DNA from: Streptomyces sp. V3I8
Lineage (GTDB): Bacteria; Actinomycetota; Actinomycetes; Streptomycetales; Streptomycetaceae
Reading direction: 5' to 3'
DNA length: 64,000 nt
Assembly: GCF_030817535.1 (NCBI RefSeq)
Contig: NZ_JAUSZL010000002.1
Coordinates: forward strand, 3,162,001 to 3,226,000
This document shows, one piece after another, positions 53,271 through 63,492 of the stretch; the first letter of the stretch is position 1, and each line of letters begins with the position of its first letter. Position numbers and translations under genes: made by a program. The notes beneath the pieces were generated by a model. It was not told the DNA's origin. It made no database searches and saw only the letters and a program-made list of their open reading frames with translations.

Positions 53271-53433
53271 GGGTGCGGGTCCGGTGGGGGCCGGTCGCGC
53301 GGTTCCCCGCGCCCCTGAAAAGCGCAGGCCGCCCGTCGGGTGCGGGTCCGGTGGGGGCCGGTCGCGCAGTTCCCCGCGCCCCTGACGGGGCTGGAGCCCG
53401 GGCACGTCTTCAGGGGCGCGGGGAACCGCGCGC
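53271..53433. repeat. dispersed GC element (copy 5), tandem and inverted
   Basis: A 48-bp unit occurs twice as a direct repeat (53271-53318 and 53338-53385, one difference). A reversed core follows at 53411-53433. The unit reads GGGTGCGGGTCCGGTGGGGG and then the common core. It lies between the APC permease and xseA. Confidence 0.85.
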
Positions 53434-53499
53434 TCAGCCCTCACCGGCGTGCACCCGGCAATGACGCCGAGGTACGCCGGCGCTGTCGGCGGTGGCCGC

Positions 53500-53505
53500 T
53501 ACGCT
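53500..53505 (+). promoter_or_regulatory. -10 box of leaderless xseA promoter
   Basis: TACGCT at -12 to -7 of ATG 53512; no ribosome binding site is visible. Confidence 0.55.
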
Positions 53506-53511
53506 CGCGTC

Positions 53512-54732
53512 ATGGCTCTCAATACGTCCGCCGACGCCCCCCTGCCCGTCGGTGAGGTGTCGCGGCTCATCGGGGGATGGATCGACCGGCTCGGCGCGGT
53601 GTGGGTCGAGGGGCAGATCACCCAGCTGTCACGGCGCCCGGGCGCCGGAGTCGTCTTCCTGACGCTGCGCGATCCGTCGCACGACATCTCCGTGAGCGTG
53701 ACCTGCTACCGGCAGGTGTTCGACGCCGTCGCCGACGTGGTGGGCGAGGGCGCCCGGGTCGTCGTCCAGGCGAAGCCCGAGTGGTACGCGCCGCGCGGGC
53801 AGTTGTCGCTCCGGGCCACCGAGATCAAGCCCGTGGGTGTCGGCGAACTGCTCGCCCGGCTGGAGCAGCTGAAGAAGTCCCTCACCGCGGAGGGGCTCTT
53901 CGCACCCGAGCGCAAGAAGCCGCTGCCGTTCCTGCCCCAGCTCGTCGGGCTGGTCACCGGTCGCGCCTCCGCCGCCGAGCGGGACGTCCTGGAGAACGCG
54001 CGCCGCCGCTGGCCCGCCGTCCGCTTCGAGGTGCGCAACGTCGCCGTGCAGGGAGTCCACGCGGTTCCCCAGGTCGTCCAGGCCGTGAAGGAGCTGGACG
54101 CGCTCGACGAGGTCGACGTGATCATCGTGGCGCGCGGCGGCGGCAGCGTGGAGGACCTGCTCCCGTTCTCGGACGAGCAGCTCGTACGGGCGGTCGCGTC
54201 CTGCCGTACCCCGGTGGTGTCCGCCATCGGCCACGAGCCCGACAACCCGCTCCTGGACCACGTGGCCGACCTGCGCGCCTCCACCCCCACCGACGCCGCG
54301 AAGAAGGTCGTACCGGACGTCGGCGAGGAGTACGAGCGCGTCCGGTTCCTGCGGGACCGGGCCCGCAGGTGTGTCGGGGCCCTCGTCGAGCGCGAGGAGC
54401 GGGGCCTCGCGCATGCGCTGGCCCGCCCCTCGATGGAGGACCCTCACCGGATGGTGGACGAGCGGGCCGACCAGGTCTCCGCGCTCCTGGACCGCGGCCG
54501 CCGTACGCTCGGTCACCTCCTGGACCGGGCCGACTCGGAGCTGACGCACACGCACGCACGCGTGGTGGCCCTCTCCCCCGCCGCGACCCTCGAACGGGGG
54601 TACGCGGTCCTGCAGAAGTCCGACGGCCACGCCGTCCGCTCCGCGGACGAGGTGACGGCGGACGAGCCCCTGCGGGCGCGGGTCGCCACGGGCGAGTTCA
54701 CGGTACGGGTCGATGTCCGAGGCAGACCCTAG
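53512..54732 (+). CDS. xseA: exodeoxyribonuclease VII large subunit
   Basis: A 406-residue subunit of ExoVII, which degrades single-stranded DNA in both directions. The N-terminal OB fold has [13 protein letters not shown]. The catalytic core has [40 protein letters not shown] and [21 protein letters not shown] coiled-coil region follows ([20 protein letters not shown]). The end [12 protein letters not shown] is typical. ATG 53512 is supported by a -10 box with exact leaderless spacing. Confidence 0.96.
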   Translation: MALNTSADAPLPVGEVSRLIGGWIDRLGAVWVEGQITQLSRRPGAGVVFLTLRDPSHDISVSVTCYRQVFDAVADVVGEGARVVVQAKPEWYAPRGQLSLRATEIKPVGVGELLARLEQLKKSLTAEGLFAPERKKPLPFLPQLVGLVTGRASAAERDVLENARRRWPAVRFEVRNVAVQGVHAVPQVVQAVKELDALDEVDVIIVARGGGSVEDLLPFSDEQLVRAVASCRTPVVSAIGHEPDNPLLDHVADLRASTPTDAAKKVVPDVGEEYERVRFLRDRARRCVGALVEREERGLAHALARPSMEDPHRMVDERADQVSALLDRGRRTLGHLLDRADSELTHTHARVVALSPAATLERGYAVLQKSDGHAVRSADEVTADEPLRARVATGEFTVRVDVRGRP

Positions 54733-54735
54733 GGT
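54730..54735 (+). promoter_or_regulatory. -10 box of leaderless xseB, overlapping xseA stop
   Basis: TAGGGT lies at -12 to -7 of the xseB ATG. Its first three bases are the TAG stop codon of xseA. Confidence 0.5.
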
Positions 54736-54741
54736 GGGCGC

Positions 54742-54975
54742 ATGACCAGCACAACGGACGAGACGCTCGGGTACGAACAGGCGCGGGACGAGCTCATCGA
54801 GGTCGTACGCCGCCTGGAGACGGGCGGTACGACGCTCGAGGAGTCGCTGGCCCTGTGGGAGCGGGGCGAGGAACTGGCGAAGGTGTGCCGGCGCTGGCTG
54901 GACGGCGCCCGCGCCCGCCTCGACGCGGCGCTGGCCGAGGAGGCGGAGTCGGGCGAGGAGCAGAACGAGGAGTAA
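54742..54975 (+). CDS. xseB: exodeoxyribonuclease VII small subunit
   Basis: A 77-residue partner of XseA. LGYEQARDELIEVVRRLETG near the N-terminus and TTLEESLALWERGEELAKVC follow the XseB pattern of two helices, with an acidic tail (EEAESGEEQNEE). It begins 9 bases after the xseA stop. No Shine-Dalgarno is present. Confidence 0.95.
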   Translation: MTSTTDETLGYEQARDELIEVVRRLETGGTTLEESLALWERGEELAKVCRRWLDGARARLDAALAEEAESGEEQNEE

Positions 54976-55105
54976 AGGCGCGGGGCGAGGACCGGGACGC
55001 GGGAGAAGGGGAGGGGGAGGGCCCGGGAGAGGAGGGCGGGGGACGGCGCCGACATAGGTGGGCAGGCCATGCAATTGTGAACCGGATCACCCCGGTCCAG
55101 TTTTC

Positions 55106-55119
55106 GTTGAAAGTTAAAC
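55106..55119 (+). promoter_or_regulatory. GTTGAA-AG-TTAAAC palindrome upstream of nitroreductase
   Basis: An inverted repeat with one mismatch, 84 bases before the start at 55203, resembling the AT-rich operators of MarR-type repressors. The regulator is not encoded nearby. Confidence 0.35.
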
Positions 55120-55202
55120 CTAACGGGCGTACCGTCGGACGTGCCAGCCGATCCCCGGGGATTCCCCTCAGGATCCGACGCACGCTCCGAGAAGGTTGCT
55201 CC

Positions 55203-55793
55203 ATGTCTCTCGTCCTTGACCCCGCCGCCCAGGACCTGCTGTTCCGCGAGGCCCGTACCGCCAACGCCTTCACCGACGAGCCGGTGACCGACGAGCAGGT
55301 GCAGGCGATCTACGACCTGGTCAAGTACGGCCCGACCGCCTTCAACCAGTCGCCGCTGCGCATCACCCTGGTCCGCTCCCCCGAGGCCCGTGAGCGCCTG
55401 GTGCAGCACATGTCCGAGGGCAACCAGCCGAAGACGGCCGCCGCCCCGCTCGTCGCGATCCTGTCCGCGGACAACGAGTTCCACGACGAGCTGCCGTACC
55501 TCCTCCCGCACTTCCCGCAGGCCAAGGACCTCTTCTTCGCCGAGCGCCCCTCCCGTGAGGGTGCCGCCACGCTCAACGCCGCGCTGCAGGCCGCGTACTT
55601 CATCATCGGTGTCCGCGCCGCCGGCCTGGCCGCCGGTCCGATGACGGGCTACGACCCCGCGGGCGTGCAGAAGGAGTTCCTCGACGGCGACCACACCCCG
55701 CTGATGGTGGTCAACATCGGCCGGCCCGCCGAGAACGCCTGGTTCCCGCGCTCCCCGCGCCTGGAGTTCGACCAGGTCGTCACGACGGTCTGA
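55203..55793 (+). CDS. nitroreductase-family oxidoreductase (malonic semialdehyde reductase-like)
   Basis: A 196-residue FMN-binding protein of the RutE/YdfN type. YDLVKYGPTAFNQSPLRITL and the FMN loop AAYFIIGVRAAGLAAGPMTG are family signatures; MVVNIGRP closes the fold. GAAGG precedes ATG 55203. It probably reduces an aldehyde or nitro-compound with NAD(P)H. No rut genes are nearby, so the substrate is unknown. Confidence 0.9.
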   Translation: MSLVLDPAAQDLLFREARTANAFTDEPVTDEQVQAIYDLVKYGPTAFNQSPLRITLVRSPEARERLVQHMSEGNQPKTAAAPLVAILSADNEFHDELPYLLPHFPQAKDLFFAERPSREGAATLNAALQAAYFIIGVRAAGLAAGPMTGYDPAGVQKEFLDGDHTPLMVVNIGRPAENAWFPRSPRLEFDQVVTTV

Positions 55794-55836
55794 TCCCCGC
55801 CGGGATCCTCACCGGGATTCCCACCGGTACGGAGCC

Positions 55837-55885
55837 GGACACGGCGGAGGCCCCCGGCGCACCGCCGGGGGCCTCCGCCGTGTCC
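55837..55885. terminator. strong bidirectional terminator
   Basis: A perfect 23-bp inverted repeat (55837-55859 with 55863-55885) and a 3-base loop between the convergent nitroreductase and DUF4245 genes. Confidence 0.9.
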
Positions 55886-55889
55886 GCGC

Positions 55890-56408
55890 TCACGACGTCT
55901 TCAGCGCCTGCGCCATCCTCGTCAGCTCCGCGAACGAGGCGGTGCCCGCGACCACGGTCGTGGAGTTCTTCTCCCGCAGCACCAGGGCGTCGTACTTCCC
56001 GCCCTTGTACCGCTTCCAGGACTTGTCGCCGATGCGCTGCGAGACGTTCGTCTCCTCGGCGCCCTGACTGGCCTGCTCGATGAACGTGACCGGCTTCTGA
56101 GTGGACTGCTCGATCGCCACGTACTCCCCGTCGGGGTCGTGGAAACCGAGGTGCCACGCGTCGGAGTCGTCCCCCCGGAACCGCACGGAGGTCGCCTTCC
56201 ACTGCGCGGGCAGCCCTTCGGGCGCCGCCACCGGATAGGCGGCGGCACGCCGCGCCGTGAGGAGTTCCACGCGGTAGTCGACCCGCTCGAGAGGGGGCTC
56301 CGAGTCGTCCTTGGGGATGAAGACGTAGATGAAGCCCGCGACGATGCCGATCAGGCCCAGGGACAGCACCATGTCCCGGACCGACTGCTTGCCTTTCGTA
56401 CCTGCCAC
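55890..56408 (-). CDS. DUF4245 membrane-anchored protein
   Basis: A 172-residue protein from GTG 56408. A single helix ([19 protein letters not shown], residues 13-31) anchors it with the rest outside. The outer domain has [20 protein letters not shown] and [18 protein letters not shown], typical of DUF4245. The function is unknown. It is divergent from glpX, as in other actinobacteria by recall. Confidence 0.9.
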   Translation of the reverse strand: MAGTKGKQSVRDMVLSLGLIGIVAGFIYVFIPKDDSEPPLERVDYRVELLTARRAAAYPVAAPEGLPAQWKATSVRFRGDDSDAWHLGFHDPDGEYVAIEQSTQKPVTFIEQASQGAEETNVSQRIGDKSWKRYKGGKYDALVLREKNSTTVVAGTASFAELTRMAQALKTS

Positions 56409-56533
56409 GCCCCCATCGTCGCAGGTGTACTGGTCTGCTCATCCGTGGGCCCCCCTGCTCATTTTGTCGGACTGAGGATAGAGTCGGCCCGAACCCTCAT
56501 CCGGCCGTCGTCGTATCAGAAAGGTGCGCTCCG

Positions 56534-57565
56534 ATGACCGAGCATCACTTGCCGTCCGAACTCGAGGTCCCTTCCGAGGCCCCCGACCGCAACCTCGCTC
56601 TCGAACTCGTCCGGGTCACCGAGGCCGCCGCGATGGCCGCCGGCCGCTGGGTCGGCCGCGGCGACAAGAACGGCGCCGACGGCGCCGCGGTACGGGCCAT
56701 GCGCACCCTCGTCTCCACCGTCTCGATGAACGGCGTCGTCGTCATCGGTGAGGGTGAGAAGGACGAGGCCCCGATGCTCTTCAACGGAGAGCACGTCGGG
56801 GACGGGACGGGTCCCGAGTGCGACATCGCCGTCGACCCGATCGACGGGACCACGCTCACCGCGGCGGGCATGACCAACGCGATCGCCGTGCTGGCCGCCG
56901 CCGACCGCGGCACCATGTTCGACCCGTCCGCGGTGTTCTACATGGACAAGCTGGTCACCGGCCCGGAGGCCGCCGACTTCGTCGACATCAACGCCCCGGT
57001 GTCCGTGAACATCCGCCGGGTCGCCAAGGCCAAGCGCGTCACGCCCGAGGACGTCACGGTCGTCGTCCTCGACCGGCCGCGCCACGACGGCATCATCCAG
57101 GAGATCCGGGAGACCGGCGCGCGCATCAAGCTCATCACCGACGGCGACGTCGCGGGCTCGATCCTGGCGCTGCGCGAGGGCACCGGCATCGACCTGCTGC
57201 TCGGCATCGGCGGCACGCCCGAGGGCATCATCTCGGCCTGCGCCGTGAAGTGCCTCGGCGGCACGATCCAGGGCAAGCTGTGGCCCAAGGACGACGAGGA
57301 GCGGGCGCGGGCGGTGGACGCGGGGCACGACCTGGACCGGGTGCTGCTCACCGACGACCTGGTGTCCGGCGAGAACGTGTTCTTCGTGGCGACCGGGATC
57401 ACCGACGGCGAACTGCTGCGGGGGGTCCGGTACCGGCCCGAGACCGCCACGACCGACTCGATCGTGATGCGGTCGAAGTCGGGGACGGTGCGGCAGATCA
57501 ACTCCGAGCACCGGCTGGCGAAGCTCCGCGCCTACAGCGCGATCGACTTCGACCGGGCGAAGTGA
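56534..57565 (+). CDS. glpX: fructose-1,6-bisphosphatase class II
   Basis: A 343-residue gluconeogenic phosphatase. The metal-binding motif is [18 protein letters not shown] near residue 95, with [14 protein letters not shown] upstream and [20 protein letters not shown] and [12 protein letters not shown] further on. AAAG-type spacing (AAAGG ten bases before ATG) gives the ribosome binding site. It converts fructose 1,6-bisphosphate to fructose 6-phosphate. Confidence 0.96.
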   Translation: MTEHHLPSELEVPSEAPDRNLALELVRVTEAAAMAAGRWVGRGDKNGADGAAVRAMRTLVSTVSMNGVVVIGEGEKDEAPMLFNGEHVGDGTGPECDIAVDPIDGTTLTAAGMTNAIAVLAAADRGTMFDPSAVFYMDKLVTGPEAADFVDINAPVSVNIRRVAKAKRVTPEDVTVVVLDRPRHDGIIQEIRETGARIKLITDGDVAGSILALREGTGIDLLLGIGGTPEGIISACAVKCLGGTIQGKLWPKDDEERARAVDAGHDLDRVLLTDDLVSGENVFFVATGITDGELLRGVRYRPETATTDSIVMRSKSGTVRQINSEHRLAKLRAYSAIDFDRAK

Positions 57566-57625
57566 CCGTGCCGGCGGGCCGGGACCGCACCGGCCGCTAG
57601 CCGACCGCGGGCCCGTCGTCGCCTG

Positions 57626-57654
57626 CCGCGCGGCTCCCCGCGCCCCTGACGGGG
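57626..57654. repeat. dispersed GC hairpin element (copy 6)
   Basis: Core GCGGCTCCCCGCGCCCCTGA, 60 bases after glpX and before the terminator shared with the whiB-like gene. Confidence 0.7.
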
Positions 57655-57663
57655 CACGGCGAT

Positions 57664-57692
57664 GGGGCGTCCCCTGTGCGCAGGGGCGCCCC
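57664..57692. terminator. terminator between glpX and the whiB-like gene
   Basis: A 12-bp stem with one bulged T (GGGGCG, CCCCTG arms) and a TGCG loop, between convergent genes. Confidence 0.7.
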
Positions 57693-57704
57693 TTCCGGTG
57701 TCCG

Positions 57705-58082
57705 CTAGCCGGCCGCGGCTATCGTCCCCGCCGCGCGGGCCGTCTGCTGCAGTTCCAGCTCGCGCCTGCGGCGCCGGGCCAGGGCCACGCGGCGCTCGGC
57801 GGCGGTGAGGCCGCCCCAGACCCCGTACGGCTCGGGTTGCAGCAGCGCGTGCTCCCGGCATTCGACCATCACGGGACAGCGCGCGCAGACCCGCTTCGCG
57901 GCATCCTCGCGGGACAGCCTGGCCGCGGTGGGTTCTTTCGAAGGTGCGAAGAACAGCCCGGCCTCGTCGCGGCGGCACACGGCCTCCGTGTGCCAGGGGG
58001 CGTCCTGGTCCCTCTCGCGCACCGGCACCGGCTGGGGTGGAACGGCGGCGACCTGCAGAGACTGATGCGGCGGATGCAGCAC
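57705..58082 (-). CDS. wblI: WhiB-family iron-sulfur regulator
   Basis: A 125-residue regulator. GTG 58082 has AGGAG seven bases upstream. The four cluster Cys are C36 (AVCRRDEAGLFF), C66, C69 and C75 (VCARCPVMVEC), and the G[VI]WGG turn is YGVWGG at 87-91. The basic C-terminus (RRRRRELELQQ) contacts DNA. The name wblI comes from the recalled S. coelicolor neighbours glpX and fumarase and is not certain. Confidence 0.85.
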   Translation of the reverse strand: MLHPPHQSLQVAAVPPQPVPVRERDQDAPWHTEAVCRRDEAGLFFAPSKEPTAARLSREDAAKRVCARCPVMVECREHALLQPEPYGVWGGLTAAERRVALARRRRRELELQQTARAAGTIAAAG

Positions 58083-58261
58083 GGTCTACTCCTGACGACG
58101 GCTTCGCGAGCGAGAGACGATGCAGCAAGGCCTACCCGCTGTGCGCACGCCTAAGCACTCAGTTCCGAAGCGCGTAGATCGCGCCCGGCACCGGGCCGCC
58201 ACCGCCGGACCCCCGGCTTCCGCACCCCGCGTGACGCACGGCCGTCGATGCCCCGGACGCG

Positions 58262-58957
58262 TCAATGCCCCAGGTGCCTGCGCAACTTGGCGTTCAACCG
58301 GTCGCCGACGCGGTCGAGGATGTCCTCGATCAGCTTGCCCCTCCTGGGCTTCGCCTCGATGCTCCCCAGCACGGCCAGCCCGTCCACGTACACCACGGGC
58401 GCGTCCTGTTCACCGGAGTCCAGCGTGTCCACCTCGAAGGTGCCGAGGACCCCGCCGCCGCTGCCGCGCATCGACACGTTCTCCGGGACGCGGATCTCGA
58501 CGCTGCCGAACACCGAGACCGCCTTGATCACGACATGCTGATGCTCGAAGATCGCCTCACTGAGATCTATCTCCACGCTGCCGAAGATCGCGTACGCGTG
58601 CGTGCGGCGCCCCACGCGCCAGCGGCCCTTGCGGACGGCCGCGCTGAACACCGCCACCACGTTCTCGTCGGCGACCGAGGGGATCGCGCCCGGGGCGGGG
58701 CGGCTGGGGGCCGCCGCGAACGCGGCCGACGAGTGGGGCCCGTGGCCCGCGGGCAGGTCCCGCACCAGCGGTTCCAGCTCGCCCACGGTCTTCGCGCGGA
58801 AGACCTCCTCCACCCGCTCCGCGTGCTCCTCCGCGGTGAGCCGGCCCTCCGCCAGGGCCTCGCGCAGGATGTCCGCGGTCCGGTCGCGGTCCGCGTCGGA
58901 GGCGCGGAGGTCGGTGTGCTTGCGAAGGTCGGGCTCGGTGTGCTTCTGAAGGTCCAC
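58262..58957 (-). CDS. DUF1707 protein with LiaF-like C-terminal domain
   Basis: A 231-residue cytoplasmic protein. Residues 15-70 are the DUF1707 motif ([36 protein letters not shown]). The C-terminal half ([51 protein letters not shown]) has the repeated beta-strand pattern of LiaF-like proteins. No membrane helix is present. TACGCT at -12 to -7 of GTG 58957 suggests a leaderless mRNA. Confidence 0.88.
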   Translation of the reverse strand: MDLQKHTEPDLRKHTDLRASDADRDRTADILREALAEGRLTAEEHAERVEEVFRAKTVGELEPLVRDLPAGHGPHSSAAFAAAPSRPAPGAIPSVADENVVAVFSAAVRKGRWRVGRRTHAYAIFGSVEIDLSEAIFEHQHVVIKAVSVFGSVEIRVPENVSMRGSGGGVLGTFEVDTLDSGEQDAPVVYVDGLAVLGSIEAKPRRGKLIEDILDRVGDRLNAKLRRHLGH

Positions 58958-58963
58958 GGCAGC

Positions 58964-58969
58964 AGCGTA
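58964..58969 (-). promoter_or_regulatory. -10 box of leaderless DUF1707 gene
   Basis: TACGCT on the minus strand at -12 to -7 of GTG 58957. Confidence 0.5.
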
Positions 58970-59113
58970 CCCAAACGCGATAGATCGCGACTAGGGGGTG
59001 TGGACGGCGAACTGAGCCTTACCTCACAGGCCCGGTGTCCGGGACAGGTTCTACGCTGGTGGGCGCGCCGCCAACGGAGGCCGGCGCTGTCTGTCGATGA
59101 AGGATTTGGCGAG

Positions 59114-60781
<1,668 letters not shown>

Positions 60782-60796
60782 CGGCGGGATTCGGCT

Positions 60797-60840
60797 GCGG
60801 GTTCGGTGGGGGCCGGTCGCGCAGTTCCCCGCGCCCCTGA
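60797..60840 (+). repeat. dispersed GC hairpin element (copy 7)
   Basis: Reads GCGGGTTCGGTGGGGGCCGG and then the common core, starting 16 bases after the class I fumarase stop. Confidence 0.8.
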
Positions 60841-60864
60841 AGGGCGGGGCTGCGCCCCTGCCCT
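60841..60864 (+). terminator. terminator of class I fumarase gene
   Basis: A 10-bp stem with one bulge and a 3-base loop directly after the dispersed element. Confidence 0.55.
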
Positions 60865-60914
60865 TCGGCCCGGGGGCGGGAATGGGCAGGGGCGGCGGGG
60901 GCGCTATACACGGT

Positions 60915-62300
60915 ATGACCGACTACCGCATCGAACACGACTCCATGGGCGAGGTCCGCGTCCCCGCGAACGCGAAGTGGCGCGCCCAGACCCAGCGCGC
61001 CGTCGAGAACTTCCCCGTTTCCGGGCAGCACCTGGAACGCGCCCACATCGAGGCCCTGGCCCGCATCAAGGCGGCCGCGGCCAAGGTGAACGCGGGTCTC
61101 GGCGTGCTGGACGAGGACGTCGCGGAGGCCATCCAGGAGGCGGCGGCCGAGGTCGCGGACGGGAAGTGGGACGAGCACTTCCCCGTGGACGTCTTCCAGA
61201 CCGGTTCGGGCACGTCGTCCAACATGAACACCAACGAGGTGCTCGCCACGCTGGCGACGGAACGGCTCGGCCGGGACGTCCACCCCAACGACCACGTGAA
61301 CGCCTCCCAGTCCAGCAACGACGTCTTCCCGTCCTCGATCCACATCGCCGCGACCGCCGCCGTCACCCGCGACCTCGTCCCGGCCCTGGACCACCTCGCC
61401 GCCTCGCTGACCCGTAAGTCCGAGGAGTTCGCCGACGTCGTGAAGTCGGGGCGCACCCACCTCATGGACGCCACCCCGGTGACGCTCGGCCAGGAGTTCG
61501 GCGGGTACGCGGCCCAGGTGCGGTACGGGATCGAGCGGCTGGAGGCCTCCCTCCCCCGGCTCGCCGAGCTGCCGCTGGGCGGAACGGCCGTCGGGACCGG
61601 CATCAACACGCCGCCCGGGTTCTCCGGCGCCGTGATCGCCGAGGTCGCACGGGCCACCGGGCTGCCGCTCACCGAGGCGCGCGACCACTTCGAGGCGCAG
61701 GGCGCGCGGGACGGCATCGTCGAGACCAGCGGCCAGCTGCGGACCGTCGCGGTGGGGCTCACGAAGATCGCCAACGACCTGCGGTGGATGGCGTCGGGAC
61801 CGCGCACGGGCCTCGCGGAGATCAACCTGCCCGACCTCCAGCCGGGTTCGTCGATCATGCCCGGCAAGGTGAACCCCGTCATCCCCGAGGCCGTGCTGAT
61901 GGTGGCGGCCCAGGTGACCGGGAACGACGCCACGATCGCCGCCGCCGGAGCCTCCGGCAACTTCGAGCTGAACGTCATGCTGCCGGTCATCGCCAAGAAC
62001 GTCCTGGAGTCGGTCCGGCTGCTCGCGAACGTCTCCCGGCTGCTCGCCGACCGCACCGTGGACGGCATCACCGCCAACCGTGAGCGGGCCCGTGAGTACG
62101 CCGAGTCGTCGCCGTCGGTCGTGACACCGCTGAACAAGTACATCGGGTACGAGGAGGCCGCGAAGGTCGCCAAGAAGGCGCTGGCCGAGCGGCGGACCAT
62201 CCGCGAGGTCGTCCTGGACTCCGGTTACGTCGAGCGCGGGGACCTCACCCGGGAGCAGCTGGACGAGGCCCTGGATGTCCTGCGGATGACACGGCCGTGA
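60915..62300 (+). CDS. fumC: class II fumarate hydratase
   Basis: A 461-residue fumarase of the aspartase/fumarase superfamily. The signature loop is [20 protein letters not shown] near residue 315, with the mobile Ser in [24 protein letters not shown] and [19 protein letters not shown] are the other conserved regions, and [18 protein letters not shown] completes the site. No Shine-Dalgarno is seen; TATACA lies 4 bases before ATG, not the usual leaderless spacing. It does not need an iron-sulfur cluster. Confidence 0.96.
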   Translation: MTDYRIEHDSMGEVRVPANAKWRAQTQRAVENFPVSGQHLERAHIEALARIKAAAAKVNAGLGVLDEDVAEAIQEAAAEVADGKWDEHFPVDVFQTGSGTSSNMNTNEVLATLATERLGRDVHPNDHVNASQSSNDVFPSSIHIAATAAVTRDLVPALDHLAASLTRKSEEFADVVKSGRTHLMDATPVTLGQEFGGYAAQVRYGIERLEASLPRLAELPLGGTAVGTGINTPPGFSGAVIAEVARATGLPLTEARDHFEAQGARDGIVETSGQLRTVAVGLTKIANDLRWMASGPRTGLAEINLPDLQPGSSIMPGKVNPVIPEAVLMVAAQVTGNDATIAAAGASGNFELNVMLPVIAKNVLESVRLLANVSRLLADRTVDGITANRERAREYAESSPSVVTPLNKYIGYEEAAKVAKKALAERRTIREVVLDSGYVERGDLTREQLDEALDVLRMTRP

Positions 62301-62360
62301 CGTCGTCCGGCGCGCAGGCGAACCATGGCGCCGGCCGCGGCGTCGTATGCCCCGGGCACC

Positions 62361-62366
62361 TAATAT
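62361..62366 (+). promoter_or_regulatory. -10 box of leaderless DUF402 gene
   Basis: TAATAT at -12 to -7 of ATG 62373, the closest to consensus in the window. Confidence 0.6.
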
Positions 62367-62372
62367 CTGTTC

Positions 62373-63065
62373 ATGGCAGAGGGCGGAGCGGTGACAGACG
62401 TGGAATCGGGCGGTCCGGCGGCGTACTGGAACCCCGGGAGTCAGATCCTGTGGCGGTACCGGGAGAACGCCGGTGAGCGCTTCCACATCGTGCGTCCCGT
62501 GACCGTCGTGCGGGACGACGAGGAACTGCTCGCCGTCTGGCTGGCCCCGGGGACGCAGTGCACGAAGCCCGTCCTCGCGGACGGCACGCCGGTGCACGCG
62601 GAGCCGCTGGAGTCCCGCTACACCAAGCCGCGGACCGTGCAGCGCGACCGCTGGTTCGGCACGGGCGTGCTCAAGCTGGCGCGGCCGGGCCAGCCCTGGT
62701 CGGTGTGGCTGTTCTGGGAGCCGGGCTGGCAGTTCAAGAACTGGTACGTCAACCTGGAGGAACCGCTGGCCAGATGGGCCGGCGGGGTCGACTCCGAGGA
62801 CCACTTCCTGGACATCTCGGTGCACCCGGACCGCAGTTGGGGCTGGCGCGACGAGGACGAGTTCGCGCAGGCCCAGCGGGACGGCCTGATGGACGAGCGG
62901 CTGGCGGCGCGCGTCAGGGAGGCCGGGCGGGCGGCGGTGGAGGTGATCCGGCGCTGGGGTCCGCCGTTCTCGGACGGCTGGGAGCGCTGGCGCCCCGATC
63001 CGGCCTGGTCCGTACCGCCCCTGCCGGACGACTGGGATCGCACGCCCGCGTACGTGTCCACATGA
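62373..63065 (+). CDS. DUF402 domain protein
   Basis: A 230-residue protein. The N-terminal half is a beta-rich DUF402 fold (WRYRENAGERFHIVRPVTVV, VWLAPGTQC). The conserved core VWLFWEPGWQFKNWYVNLEE and GVDSEDHFLDISVHPD carry the residues that in related proteins bind metal and hydrolyse nucleotide phosphates. The C-terminal part is helical (LAARVREAGRAAVEVIRRWG). It may be a nucleotide phosphatase. The specific substrate is unknown. Confidence 0.85.
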   Translation: MAEGGAVTDVESGGPAAYWNPGSQILWRYRENAGERFHIVRPVTVVRDDEELLAVWLAPGTQCTKPVLADGTPVHAEPLESRYTKPRTVQRDRWFGTGVLKLARPGQPWSVWLFWEPGWQFKNWYVNLEEPLARWAGGVDSEDHFLDISVHPDRSWGWRDEDEFAQAQRDGLMDERLAARVREAGRAAVEVIRRWGPPFSDGWERWRPDPAWSVPPLPDDWDRTPAYVST

Positions 63066-63492
63066 GACCCTTGATGCGCCCCCGTGGTAGAACCGTAGGA
63101 TCGTCCTCCGCAACGAACAACAGCGAACAGCAACGAACAGAACGAAGAGAGCGAAGAGAACGGCCCGTCAGGGCCGGTGCAGGGCACCGTCGTTGAGAAG
63201 CGGTGGCCGGACGGCGGACGGGTGCATCCGGCAACTCCCGCACGATGCGCTGGGCTTGACCGAACGTCACCGAGGGGCGGCAGGACGTGAGCGAGGGGTA
63301 CGAGGGCCACGGCGGCACGGCTCGGAGCCGGCGAATCAGGTTGTTCCCGCCGGTGTCCGAAGGTCCTTCTTCTGAGAGGCTGTCTGATCACGCGGGAAAT
63401 CCGTTCCTGGGGCACGCATTCCGGGTATCGGGTTCTTCGCGGGACGAACTGCACGCAGGGCGCGCAGCACCGGACGGATGGATTCGACACGC
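63066..63492. other. long upstream region of the last gene
   Basis: These 427 bases hold a promoter-like sequence (63071-63101), phased CGAACA repeats (63114-63157), a small GGCCC/GGGCC hairpin at about 63161-63176 and no convincing gene. Short frames here have poor codon bias. Confidence 0.55.
63071..63101 (+). promoter_or_regulatory. vegetative-type promoter candidate
   Basis: TTGATG (63071-63076) and TAGGAT (63096-63101) with a 19-base spacer, reading toward the last gene. If real, the transcript has a leader of nearly 390 bases. Confidence 0.4.

Noticed and set aside
60905..60910. Leaderless -10 box for fumC (TATACA).
   Set aside because: It ends 5, not 7, bases before the ATG, so it was not counted in the leaderless set, although a promoter there remains possible.
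63102..63492. Riboswitch in the long leader of the last gene.
   Set aside because: Only short, unconnected hairpins are visible and no known aptamer core was recognised.
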